Shown: one piece after another, positions 33,185 to 44,700 of the stretch | How positions within the stretch are numbered: position 1 is the first letter of the stretch | Layout of the letters: each line of letters opens with the position of its first letter | Assembly: GCA_021014325.1 (NCBI GenBank) | Contig: CM037473.1 | Location: 8,697,501-8,761,500, forward strand | Direction: 5' to 3' | DNA from: Plazaster borealis | Lineage: Eukaryota > Echinodermata > Asteroidea > Forcipulatida > Labidiasteridae | Length of the DNA stretch: 64,000 nt | The notes under the pieces: model-generated | Told to the model about the DNA's origin: nothing | Database searches by the model: none | What the model saw: the letters and a program-made list of their open reading frames with translations, nothing else | Translations under genes and position numbers: made by a program

Positions 33185-33850
33185 AGGAGCACAAGAAGAG
33201 TGCGTATGAGATTGCGAAGGTTAAGATGGAATAGGAGAACAAGGTCAAAGATGTGACCAAGGATGAGAAGAAGAAACTGCAGCCCGAAGAGCAGGCACAG
33301 CAAGAACTCCTGATCCTTTTTGCCATCTACATAAGCAGAGGGACACACTCCTCAAAGAAAGCTATACATGGGATGCTCTACATCGATCTGTGTTGTCTTC
33401 GGGTAAGTGGGGCCTTTCTCCGCTACTACCCATCAGGAAACACATCAGGAAGCCAAAAACTGCCCTTCATAAATGTTCTCAACAAGCAAGCAACAAGGTT
33501 GAGAAGCAGGAGAAGTCGCCACAGCTGTCTGGAGTACTGTCTCAAAGATACCCACAGGCGGCAGCCAGGGAGAGACGCCGTGATTCAAGCGAATTCCTCT
33601 GGAGACAAATGCGATACCACTTGCAAAATATTGACTTTCTTCTTTGTACAAGGAGAGACGACAAGCAGAGTTAAAGCTAACCTGAAAGATCTGCCATGGT
33701 TGAATGATGATTTACCACGCTGCTCAACCGATGACTCGAGACGCATCCAGGATGAGCTGTTTCGGTGCAAGTCATGTTTCAGTCATCAACCCATGGATCA
33801 GTCATCAACCCATGGATCCCAACATTAATACCAACCCAGAGCAGACTTCC
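33185..33850 (+). other. Unrecognised region with overlapping open frames
   Basis: Open frames at 33253-33828 and 33390-33674 overlap in different frames and have no recognised relatives. GC content is higher than around it. A 19-bp direct duplication (CAGTCATCAACCCATGGAT, twice, about 33779-33816) lies at its end. It may be more of an adjacent element. Confidence 0.35.
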
Positions 33851-33943
33851 GTGATTAGAAGATGTGCCTGTGTAGGAGACGGCGTGGACAAACCATTGCC
33901 GTCTTCTGTTACGTATGCAGAGCTTCGCTGGTCGCAAGGCTCG

Positions 33944-33990
33944 GTCAAACCATGGATGGAGGTAGGATTATCCTACCTCCATGGTCAAAC
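33944..33990. mobile_element. Tiny palindromic insertion, copy 1 (33 bp, 7-bp target duplication)
   Basis: GTCAAAC (33944-33950) and GTCAAAC (33984-33990) flank a 33-bp near-perfect palindrome. It starts CATGGATGGAGGTAGGA and ends TCCTACCTCCATG, with an extra ATGG in the left arm. Confidence 0.7.
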
Positions 33991-34033
33991 CACTGCCTGT
34001 AAACCTTTGACCCACTGCCACAGACAAGGCCCC

Positions 34034-34672
34034 AATAGACTGTGCAAATCTCGCGCATATTCGAACTCTCGGGACCATTGTGGTCCCAACCATTATGGAG
34101 TCATGTGGGCGAGATTTTGTTTCGTCAATTATTTTAGTTTAACCATGGAGGATTCCTACCTCCATGGTTTAACGTAGTTTATGGCCATGAAAATTATATA
34201 TGATGTTGGGAATGTAATACTAAGTGATAAACAATATGAAAGTAAGACCAATTCAACAAAATAACGAAGAAACCAGAGAATAAGACTCGATCTCTGTTTC
34301 AAATTTTGCCCAACTGAAAGTCATGTTGTCATTAAACCTATGTATAGACGCACACATTCGGGCGTGATTGGCAAGAGGTGTTTCTAACAATAAGCATCCT
34401 CGTCTTAAGTTTTAATTTTGTTTAAATGTTAGTTTGAACAAATTATTTGCATTATACAAAAATTATTTGTATTATACACAAATTATTTGTATGATACAAA
34501 ACAATTTTGTATTATACAAAAATTTATTTATAACAACTTGCTTTGGGTATTTTTATTTTCAAGAATTTTGAATAAATATAATTTAAAAAGAAGATTTGAT
34601 TTCAAAGAAAAAATATAGTCTTCGTTCGAGTTTTTTTTCTTCTTCTTCTCATTTTCGATACGCGCAAGACCT
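34034..34672. mobile_element. MITE with about 25-30-bp terminal inverted repeats, copy 1
   Basis: The left end reads ATAGACTGTGCAAATCTCGC and the right end has TTTCGATACGCGCAAGACCT, a decayed inverted match. The body aligns with 50266-50834 throughout (ACCATTGTGGTCCCAACC, GATTGGCAAGAGGTG, GCATCCTCGTC). No coding potential. The tiny palindromic insertion at 34144-34166 lies inside this copy only. Confidence 0.8.
34137..34173. mobile_element. Tiny palindromic insertion, copy 2 (23 bp), with empty paralogous site
   Basis: GTTTAAC occurs at 34137-34143 and 34167-34173. Between them is a 23-bp element with ends CATGGAGG and CCTCCATG. The second MITE copy has a single GTTTAAG at 50369-50375 and no insertion, which shows directly that the element and the duplication were gained together. 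Compared with copy 1, four bases of the left arm appear deleted. Confidence 0.8.
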
Positions 34673-35104
34673 ACGCCGCAGGATTAGCCGCTCGCTGATT
34701 GTTCACCTCCATGTCTTCTAACACGTATAAATATAATTCAAGCCAAAATAAATCCCAGCGCTGCCGCCAAATGTAATGCGCCGTCGCGGTTAAAAGGACT
34801 TTTTGGTTTGGTGACTTGGACCAGAATTAATCTAACGGACATGAACAGGAACGGGACAAGAAACGGACTAACGAATAAAGAATTGTGACACGGGAAACAG
34901 TTCTCAGAAACAGAAACTCTCCTATTATTTTATTGTAATCAATTACAAGTACTCTCAACATTATAACTCTAAATCTCTGAGTATCTTACACGGAGTAGGC
35001 TGTATAGATCAGCATGCACTGACCGTCTTCTCCCTAGACCGTTTCCCTCCTTATTTTGGGAACCAAGACCGCAATTCCATTGGCGCGCAATGCATGGTGC
35101 CTGG

Positions 35105-35410
35105 TTTACTTGGTAACGAGCAACAGAGAGCTGTTGATGAGAAACGACTCCCTCTGAAGTAACGTAGTTTTTGAGAAAGAGGTAATTTCTCACTAAAATA
35201 ATAAAAACTTCTTGCAAGAAGTTTTTATTCCTATCTGAAAGCACACAAATTTGTACAAAAAGGGTGTTTTTTCTTTCATCATTTTCTTGCAACTTCGACG
35301 ACCAATTGAGCCCAAATTTTCACAGGCTTGTTATATTTTATGCATATGTTGGGATACACCAACTGAGAACACTGGTCTTTGACAATTACCAAACGTGTAC
35401 GATGCCTTTA
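35105..35410 (-). mobile_element. MITE (TIR with GTTTGGTAATTGTC), copy 1, one end lost
   Basis: On the minus strand it starts GTACACGTTTGGTAATTGTC and runs through TTGGTGTATCCCAACATATG, GCCTGTGAAAATTTGGGC and CAACAGCTCTCTGTTGCTCG. It aligns with 60521-60880. A perfect 30-bp palindrome sits inside at 35202-35231. I recall this family as abundant in echinoderm genomes. Confidence 0.8.
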
Positions 35411-38400
35411 AAATAGCCTATAATTTTAATGTTGAGTGTTTATGCACCTCCCCGGTCGCACCACGAACTGATGTGTGGTACTACAGCAACAAAATCCGTA
35501 TTTGGAGAAAAACGCAGTTGAAGTTGAACTATTTTTCAAACTGCTGTTTCAGAAACTGCTTATTCAAAAACATTTTAACACCAAATGAAAAGCTGACTTT
35601 TTTCTCAGTAGGCTACAGAACTGTAAAACAAAATCAGTCCTGCAATTCAATGGGTTATTAAAATTCCCAAACACAAACGTCACTTCTGAAAATGAAAAAA
35701 ACTAAATGAGAAGTGCTCACAGATCAATGGCCAGGACATAATGGCGCTTTGTGAAAAAAAACCGCTAAATTTAAGGTCAACAATTAGGCCTTATTACGTC
35801 ATCATTCGTGGAAACGAAGATGAGGTCATAACCCGGCGTGTTTGGCACTCCGCAGATGTGTTTCAATGGATAAAGTGGCGTATCGCGATTCGAAACTTCG
35901 TGGAAACACAATGATAAATTCTGGTGACAAGTCGGTCATTATACGAAACTATAGTTACTTGTTAGGTCCTGAAACTTGCTGAAAATGTTAACAGTAATTC
36001 GCCGTATTTTTGACCGCATGTGGACCAATTTTTACGTGATGAAAAACAAGTAAACAAACAGGGTTTTTTCATTTTTGTTATTATTATGTTTATGTTTTTC
36101 GTCAATGATGCGAGAAAACTACATACAGGCATTTAAAATAAGAGGAAAATGTAATTGTGATGCAAGACATTCCCAGAGCCGTATATTATATACACAGCTC
36201 TGGACATTCCCTTAAGAAAGCGCCCTCATGTGGTCAAAAATATGATCTATTGTGATGCAAGACATTCCCTGAAGAAAGCGCCCTCATGCGTTCAAAAATA
36301 TGACCCTACCATAACGAACAGTAATTAATAAATCAATATCTGTATTTTTACAGAAAAACGATTTGTCAATCTTTGTGATTTTTAAAACCATACGTCAGTT
36401 TTTGGTGCGACCGACGAGTTTTCTAATGTTGTGCCTCTACTCTATTTCCTTTAAAACAAACTTTAATTAAAACAAAACAAAAACGTGGATACTGTCTGTC
36501 CATGGTTCACCATTTTCGGGGTCAATTAGGCCCTAATGAGAGACCGTGTTTTTGTTCTCAATTCTTGTTGTTAAGTCAAAAGTAAAGGTGTATTGAAGAA
36601 TATATCCTTAAGAGTATATTTAAGCATGGCATGTTTAAAGCTTTTACCGTTTAAGTGCAGAATTAGGAAATTTTCGCAATGGGTTGGCCGACAATTATTT
36701 AGAACCTTTTTCGAACCAACTGAACTAAAGGTAAGCCAATCTTCCCTGCATGGGCGTATGGGGACTGTGTGGTTAAGGGCGGGGGTAGAGGGGTTGATTT
36801 GACCGAAATTTTACAAAACGGATAAAAACACAAGTATACCAATTTCTAATACCAGGTTTAAAAGTAATTTTTGCTTTTTTCTCTGTCCAATGTTTTCTTC
36901 TTGCTGTGCCCGAATTTTCCCGACTGTCTTGATCGAATTTGGGAGGGCAAATGCCCCGGGGTCGGACGCCTATGCTTTCCAGTTCGAATGAACCAGAGGT
37001 CCTCCACGGGTAAACTAATCTTCCAAGTCCGAACCAATGAACTCACTGAACCGACTCGGTCTCCGAGCAGTCCAGGCAACCTCAATACAGTGAATTGAAA
37101 ATATTCGGAGTAGCAGTAAAACATACAAATATTAACCCCCATAACCGCATAAAGATAATCGCACAAACAACTCGCTTTAGGCAAGCTTGGACGGCCGCTG
37201 TCATTGGGGACTTTGTCCTCCGGTGTGTGCCCCACCCCCTTACGGTAACAAAGGCCAAATGAAGTTGAGTCAAAAGAGGGCGCCATCAGACGAGATTTCT
37301 ACACACTTCGCCGTTGGGTGCACCACGCTAAACTTAGCTTCCCATAACAACAATGCAAAAATGCTAAATATTCAAAAGTACTCAAAACAATATCTAAAGG
37401 TCTAGCCTCTTGGAAACAAACCGAATATATTTTCTGATAACTAAACTTAATTTTCCTTTTCAATTTAGATAAGCCGTTTGGCTTTGAGCTAGGCTCACCA
37501 AGGAGGTATGTACCTCTAAACGAGTAAACTGGCCAGACTCCATCTTAGGAAAATTACCCTACACTTTTTAGCTGAATAGTGCCACTTTTAGAGGGCTACC
37601 CAAAATGCTCCAGGTTGAAAGTCAACAACCCCAGGGGCGCAATATTGGACCGTTTTTCTGACACTTCATAAAAACATGACCTTCAAATATTTGATTTACA
37701 GAAAAGATTATCATCATGCATCATGATGCATCATCGCGCATCATGTTTCTCTTTATAATAGTGTAGTACACCAGGTTGGGGGGGGGGGCACCAGAATCTC
37801 CTGCCAGACCGGCAGAAACGTTTTATACCTCTCACCGACAATCAGAAACATAGAAACATCATAAATTATGCACAAGATAAAATGAGGGAATTAAACGTAA
37901 ACCTTTCAATTTTGTTTGCATCCCATCGAAACAATTTTGCACACTAAATCTATATTTCTTCAATGTTTTCATTTTTTCTCAAAATTGTTTTGTCACAAAA
38001 TGTTGAAACAGGAAGAAACAATATATTGAATCTAAAGCAGTTTACCAACCCACGGTGTTTATACTCCTGACTTTTTATTCTGGTAAAATTTGAGTACTGC
38101 AGAAGTTCTATGCACTCATCAGCTGGTAGCTCCGGTAAAGCACCCATCTCAACATCAACAACATAAAATCTTGTTAGTTGAACCATAAAGAAAGGATTGA
38201 ACAGCAGTTGTTAGAAATTAATAAAATAAATCAATACAGTGAAAGTGTTGTGTTTTGTGTTTGGACTTAATATGTTAATACCAAAAAGTTTATATTCCCA
38301 TATACAATATCCATAAAAAAAATAAAAAAAATAGACCGATTGACCCTGCCATTCGAAGACCCTCTATGGACAAACAAATATTATTTCTTTTTTGGCCTAA

Positions 38401-38600
38401 GCATAAACGGCACGACCCATTTGCTATGGATGATGGGTTTGTAAATAATGGTAGGGCGTAAGCAAACACTTATAGCTGGCATTATTAACTTCCGATCTAT
38501 CTGATAAAGATGGCAAACACAATTTTAATAGTAGCAGGCCAAATGTAATAACTGGTATCCAATAAAATAACCGAGTAAACAAATACTTATTTCCGGGGAC
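35411..38600. other. Gene-free region before PITP exon 1
   Basis: No recognised gene. Open frames at 36593-36802 (followed by a good donor, AAGGTAAGCC) and 36858-37286 (minus) have no recognised relatives. A duplicated TTGTGATGCAAGACATTCCC segment lies near 36157 and 36250. A G homopolymer (about 37779-37789) and a CATCATGATGCATCATCGCG-type repeat (about 37713-37745) are present. Confidence 0.5.
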
Positions 38601-38770
38601 CATTTAAATTTCCGGGAAGATGGTCTTGCTTCCCTGTGCATATAGAGTTGTTGTTAACCGTCTACTGAAAGGAACCAGACGACTAATGGACTTTAGTTGC
38701 AATGACGTCATTCCCGGCACATCCCCATCAAGTTTTGCCTGTGTGAAACACTTCCCGATCAGCTCTGAAG

Positions 38771-41700
38771 ATGGTCTTACGAAAAGAATTGTAAGTATTT
38801 TGACATTTTAAGACTTCCCATCAAGTGAAACGACACAAAATACTGAACTTTAGTGAAAATACCATGTGTTTAATGGTGTGGGCTAGAGTTGAACCGTGGA
38901 AATACAATGGAATATGGCGATCTTTTTGTTGGTATGTCATGTGTGGTCTCCACAGTAATCTGCAATGGAATGTCATGGGGGTTTCCCACTGCAAAGACGG
39001 TGCAATCATGGTGCAATCTAGCCTTGGTTGGTAGGACGTCAGTGAATGTTTCACTTTACTGACGTCCTGAGGTGAAGGCTTGTTGACCATAGCGAGTGTA
39101 GGTACGTGGACCATTTGCTAGTTGATCCTGTTGATATTGTGAGTTGTATGACGACCGTAAATTGAAGGAATTCATTGAAACTTTTGAAGAAATTTGACTT
39201 CAACTTCAAGTTAAGTCTTAACGTTTGTAAGTTCAAAATCCTACTGAACTGTCACTGTCAGTGTCAGTATTGTGCGGGGTGGGGGGCTTAGTGTGGGGAT
39301 ACGGGTGTGATATGACTCAACAGCATTACTAAGCATTCCTGAATAATGATGACCACATGCACACAAAATTGACCCATTGTGGAAGTGTACTGCTGCACCA
39401 TGACTGCAGCACTGTGTTTGCATGGAAACCCTTTTAAACATTGTATATTCAAAGCGCTTCAAACTATAACTACCCCTGTTCATTGGGCCTTTCCTGAAAC
39501 CATCTCAACTCCTTTGGATTATGCAGCAACGGAAGTCAAACTGTCTTTATCCTCACAGGTACACATTTACTCCATGGTGGTGAGAAGCAATTAAGAACAC
39601 AAGTGTCACTGCCAGGATTCGAACCCCCAGTCTAATGATTTAGCCATCAGAACTTGAGTTTGATGCTCTAGACCACTGGGACACGCTATAAATATTAAAT
39701 GTCATCAAACCTTTTTTTGTGAAATTGAGCTCTGAAAAGTAAAAGCAATTTAACCAATGTACATTATAAATAAGTTGTACTGTATTTTGTAAAACGTTAT
39801 CACTAATTATTGCAATGATCTTAACGTAACCATGTAGCTGACCTTTGCCCAGGTTAATTGGTCAGATGTACACTATCTACCTTAATGGGTTACATTCATC
39901 GCAACTGCACTCATACCTTCATAGCTTATGAATGATGTCAGATATAGACATTAAATTTCTCTCCTTGATAAACCATATGTACCGTAATGTATGAAGTTCC
40001 TTCCTCACAGAATTCAGTCCTTTCTATTATCTTTTTACAAGGTTGCATCAACATTAAAGTTGTGATAGGTTAATAGAAGCAGAACTAAATTCCAATACAA
40101 TTCATCCAAGATGGTTTGTATTGGAATCTCTTTAAAATTGTTGTTATATCAAATTAGATGGCCCTGTATTCAGAAAGAAAAAAAACATCTACATACAAAC
40201 AGTTTATGCACTTTACAATAGTTTTTTCCCCTTCATTTTGCATGGTTTTTTACACATGTCGCAATTTGGCAGTATTTGAGAAACATTTGTACAGTATCAA
40301 GTCAATAAAATATAATGTTTGAGAAGAAACTGTTTCAGTTATTTTGAATACCAATCATGTACAAACATTGATCATACCCTTACATGAAGTAAAACACTGT
40401 TCAGCAAATATTTTAATAATGAAATTATCAGACTATCACTTTTGGGGGTTTAGTGGGGGTTTTTCTGGGGGGTTTTTTTCTTTCTTTTTTCTGAATGAGG
40501 TTAGCAGCTCGGGTACAGGGGTGAGGACCAGTGGAAAAAGGAGACTAAATGTGGCATTAAAAACTGACTCTTTGCTACAGTGGGTTACCACCATCCAGAT
40601 GGATTTATTCAATTGACAGCATGTTGTTTTAAAATCAACAAATGAACCTCCTTAATCTAAGCATGGTCTAAGAAATTGAGTGTCACGTCCCATCAACTTA
40701 AGATGTATGTAACTGCAGTTCCCCCAAATACATACCTTGTGATGTTTTAACATTGGCCTTGCTCGATGATCTTACCATAATGCAAACTACATTGTGTTTG
40801 TAACTTGTTTGGTGTTGGGGCGCGGGCAGAACACCTCTTGATATTGTCAAGTTTTTGGTTTTTCTTCGTCTTCTTCTTCCTTCCCAACTCTTCTCCGCAG
40901 CATTACTACTAATTGAAACTGAATTGAACATTGAAACTCAACATGAAGACAACACTTCAACATTGACTCCATGTTGACGTCATCAGGTTTCCAATAGTTT
41001 CAAATGTTAATGTTTTTTGTGTGTTTTGTCTTTCTTTCCAGCCGGATTGTTTTGCCACTAACTGTGGAAGAGGTAAGTTTGTCCACTCCTTTAATAACTA
41101 GTACATGTTGTACATGTAACTAGTACATGTTGTACATGTACATATTGCATTTGTGGTGATGAGTATACAGCAAGCAATCTTGCTCATTGATTACGCCGTG
41201 TTTGAGTGAGATTCTGGTCTTGAGAGTTGCTTTTACTTGTGCTTGGTTTTTGGACACACTGTACTCTCTGACTTGCTGGTCTCTTCCTCAGTCTTCACAG
41301 GCTAGAGACAATCCTTACTTTTCCTGCTGATTAAGCCGTAGCCAAACTGGCGGCTACGGCTACGTCTGTTGCTGAGGGTGTTGCAAAGGACATTCTGTAC
41401 TTCAACGACATAGCTGTAGCCATAGCCGCCAAATTCGGACACGGCCTGATGCTGCTCTATGGTTGTCATTTGTTTGTCAAGGCTAACTTGTTTATGGTTT
41501 TGAAATCGGTCATGCATACATTATATGGAGTCTATATTGTACATGTAGATCAACAACATTTGAGTGTAATCGATGAGATGAACATCTTGCTCATTATTAG
41601 AGAAATGTGATGACACATTTGTACAGCAGTGTGAATTTTGCACAAAGATAAATGGCCCGATATTTGCACTGTATACAAATTTTGTTGCAATGTTACACTT

Positions 41701-44700
41701 CTATGTAACTAATGTATTAATCTGGACTCAAGACTTTCATTTGAGACATTGAATGAAAATGTCCATGTCCATCAATATGATTAGTGGTAGTGATGGAAAA
41801 TAAATTGAAAGGCCCACTTTATGTGACATGATGCTTACATGTACACTACAGCACACCCCAATTACCCTTTTTGAGGTATGGTGGACACTCTAGGAGTGCA
41901 CTGTTTGGTTTGGGTGTATACCGACAAAGTTACCCAACCTAATAGTGTCATACTAGTATTGTGTCCACCATACATGTACCTCAAAATGGCTTATGAGCAT
42001 AACTTTCAAAGTTGTCTTGCCATTGGTATAATTCCAGTCTCCATGCATCATGTACAGGGACATCCTAAAACTTCATGTAACTTGACAACCTTATTGCTTA
42101 TGTGTCATGAAAATGCTGTATAATTGTATGGTGGGTTTTTTTACAGGTCAGAAATTCTTGTCTAATGACAGCACAGCACTATTTGTGTAAAAAGGTGTTA
42201 ATACTTGGACATGTACTTATCATAGATGAAATGTGATTATAAGTACAACGTATGCATCAACTTTACACCCAATGTAGTACTTACATGTTTGACTACTAAT
42301 TTAGACAAAGAATGTGTGATTTTCAAATCAGATTGATAACATGCATACTATCTATTTTGAACTGATGAATAATGATCAATGTTTTTAGATAGCCCTAAGA
42401 AATGTAGCCTACATGTATGGCGACAAATGTCATGTATGTATAAACAAAAATCACAAAATCAAGTAGAAACAACTGACGTATGTACCTGACTACATCTTCC
42501 TTCACCCCTAAGGCAATTACGTGTACAGCCCTAGAATACCATGAATTGCAATAACAACATTAGGCCTACATGTACATTGTAGGAGGGGTTGAAATGTTTT
42601 CCCCAGCATTCCAGTCATTTATATGCACAGCGTCATTTGAAATGGGTGGTGTAGATGTACATCGATGAATAGCAAACTCTGGACTCTTGTCACCCTACAG
42701 TACTCTGTACAAACACGTATGCAAACCCATACCTGGGGAGGGAAGTGCACTCGGTTAGGACTCAATTAGTACAGAGACCTTCACACACGTATGTGCAATG
42801 TTAGGTCCCTGCACACACTAATGTACTTATGCATGGATTCCATAAGACCAAATTGACGTACTCATTTGAGTTATGATATTATATTGATATAAAAGTTTAT
42901 CCATTCTGATTGGTCGAGAGGAGATCACATGGACATGTTTAAACGTGCGATATAAACACTGTGAGAAGTGTTTAAATAAACTTGTGGTTTATTACGATAT
43001 TTGAAATAAAAAGTTGCATCCCTTAATGATGATCCCTCTGCTGCCGCTTCCCAGGTTGTATCATAAACTTGGTTGTGATCCCTGGCTATACGGCAGTTAC
43101 AGGTTGAATGGCCTCTGACTGGCACCCCAAACAAAGATATTGACAACATAGGTACATGTAGACCGCCAACATTAGGGCTAGATAACTCTCTTGGTTGAGC
43201 GCAGACATGTTAACCCGGAGCTCGCTGGTTCAAGTCCCGCTCTTGTCAATTTTTCTTTGTTCGACCCCAAATTATATAAAATTTACCCAGTCGTTGAAGT
43301 TTCCCTTGTGGTTTAGTACTTGAAAAACTAAGTAATCACAATGATCGCTGAACAAAATTATTATAACAGAAACTAGCATGATGAGGTGGCAGTAATTAAT
43401 CCATTAACCATTATCCAAACTGGGTTCACATGCATGTATTTCAGTTTCCATTGTTTTTGTAAACCATGCACACCTTTTTCAAGAAATAATGATATTACCC
43501 TCCAGTGAGTCTGCTGTCACCTACATTGCAGGAACACGTGCTTTTCTGGTTTCTAGTTTTATTTTACACATTAAGCATACAGCCGTTCAGTAGTGTACAT
43601 GTACACACATTTGAACTTGATATTTCAAAGCTAACTTTATGATTTTGGAGGAAGGTTATAACCCATGTGTAGCCTAATTTTTACCCTAAAAACCCTGGAA
43701 ATTATCTCATAGCATACAATTTTAATGGTAAAATCCTTGCCTTATGGTAAAATTAATTGAGCAAGGATTTTACCATTACGTATAAATTGCCATACAATTT
43801 GGTTGTATTAATGCAACAAAATTGTATGGTACATGAAGCTTGAGCTGCTGTGTTCCCCAAAAAGTCTACATTGTAGAAATTCTACATCTAGAGTACAAGA
43901 TTTGTTCCTTTAATTTAATTAAATGTTAAAAACTGTTATTAATAACATCATCACTAAGTGATTCTGTTGTGCCATAATGTAATTCATTAAACAACCAGTG
44001 CTTAGCCACCTGTTTCATTTCCACTGTGTAAAGGGATACACACCCCAGTTCCATTAGGCAGTGATGCATAAAATCAATAACTAGGTAGGCCTACATCTTG
44101 TGTACATGGCCCCAACTGCATGATTTGGCAGCTTGCCTAGTGCTGACGGCCAGTGGCCAGGGCCGTGCCACATGCAGAGAGACAGTGTGGCAATCTTGAC
44201 AAAAGAAAGACGCGACACCAAGCAAAATAGTGAGCAAAAAACTGTTTTATTTCATTTCAAAATCTTCAAAACTTATAAATGGCACAACAACTGAGATTAT
44301 TGTGATGATGAAGTCAGGTGAATCTGTCGTAAGAGAAACCTCCGGGATTGTGGCATCGGACGGGTGGAATGTCTGGTTCTGTGTAGTATTGTGGACGCTA
44401 GTGATAAACATCCCACATGTTATGGATGATACGGAATTTCATCTTTGAGAAGGCAAGGCCATCTTCTCTTTGAAAGGGGTACATGTACTTCCATTGGAAA
44501 ATCTTTTGAACGAGGCACCAGGGCCAAGACCAGGACAATTGAGGCCATGGCCTCTGTGGCCATAGTGTAATCCAGTCCTGTGATTGGAGCCTGGCTGAAA
44601 AACACTCCCATGAGAACTGTATAAAGATTCCACCTGTCAACCTGTTTATGTAACCAATATACAGATAGGCTAATTGGGCTGGTACCTACTTTTTGAAAAA

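Noticed and set aside
33779..33816. Another tiny insertion at the CCCATGGAT repeat
   Set aside because: It is a plain 19-bp tandem duplication without inverted arms.
33253..33828. A 191-codon protein-coding gene
   Set aside because: No recognised domain, overlapping open frames in GC-richer DNA, next to a LINE and repeats; no splice-site or codon evidence favours it.
36858..37286. A 142-codon minus-strand gene
   Set aside because: No recognised relative; the plus strand is equally open nearby; probably chance in GC-richer sequence.
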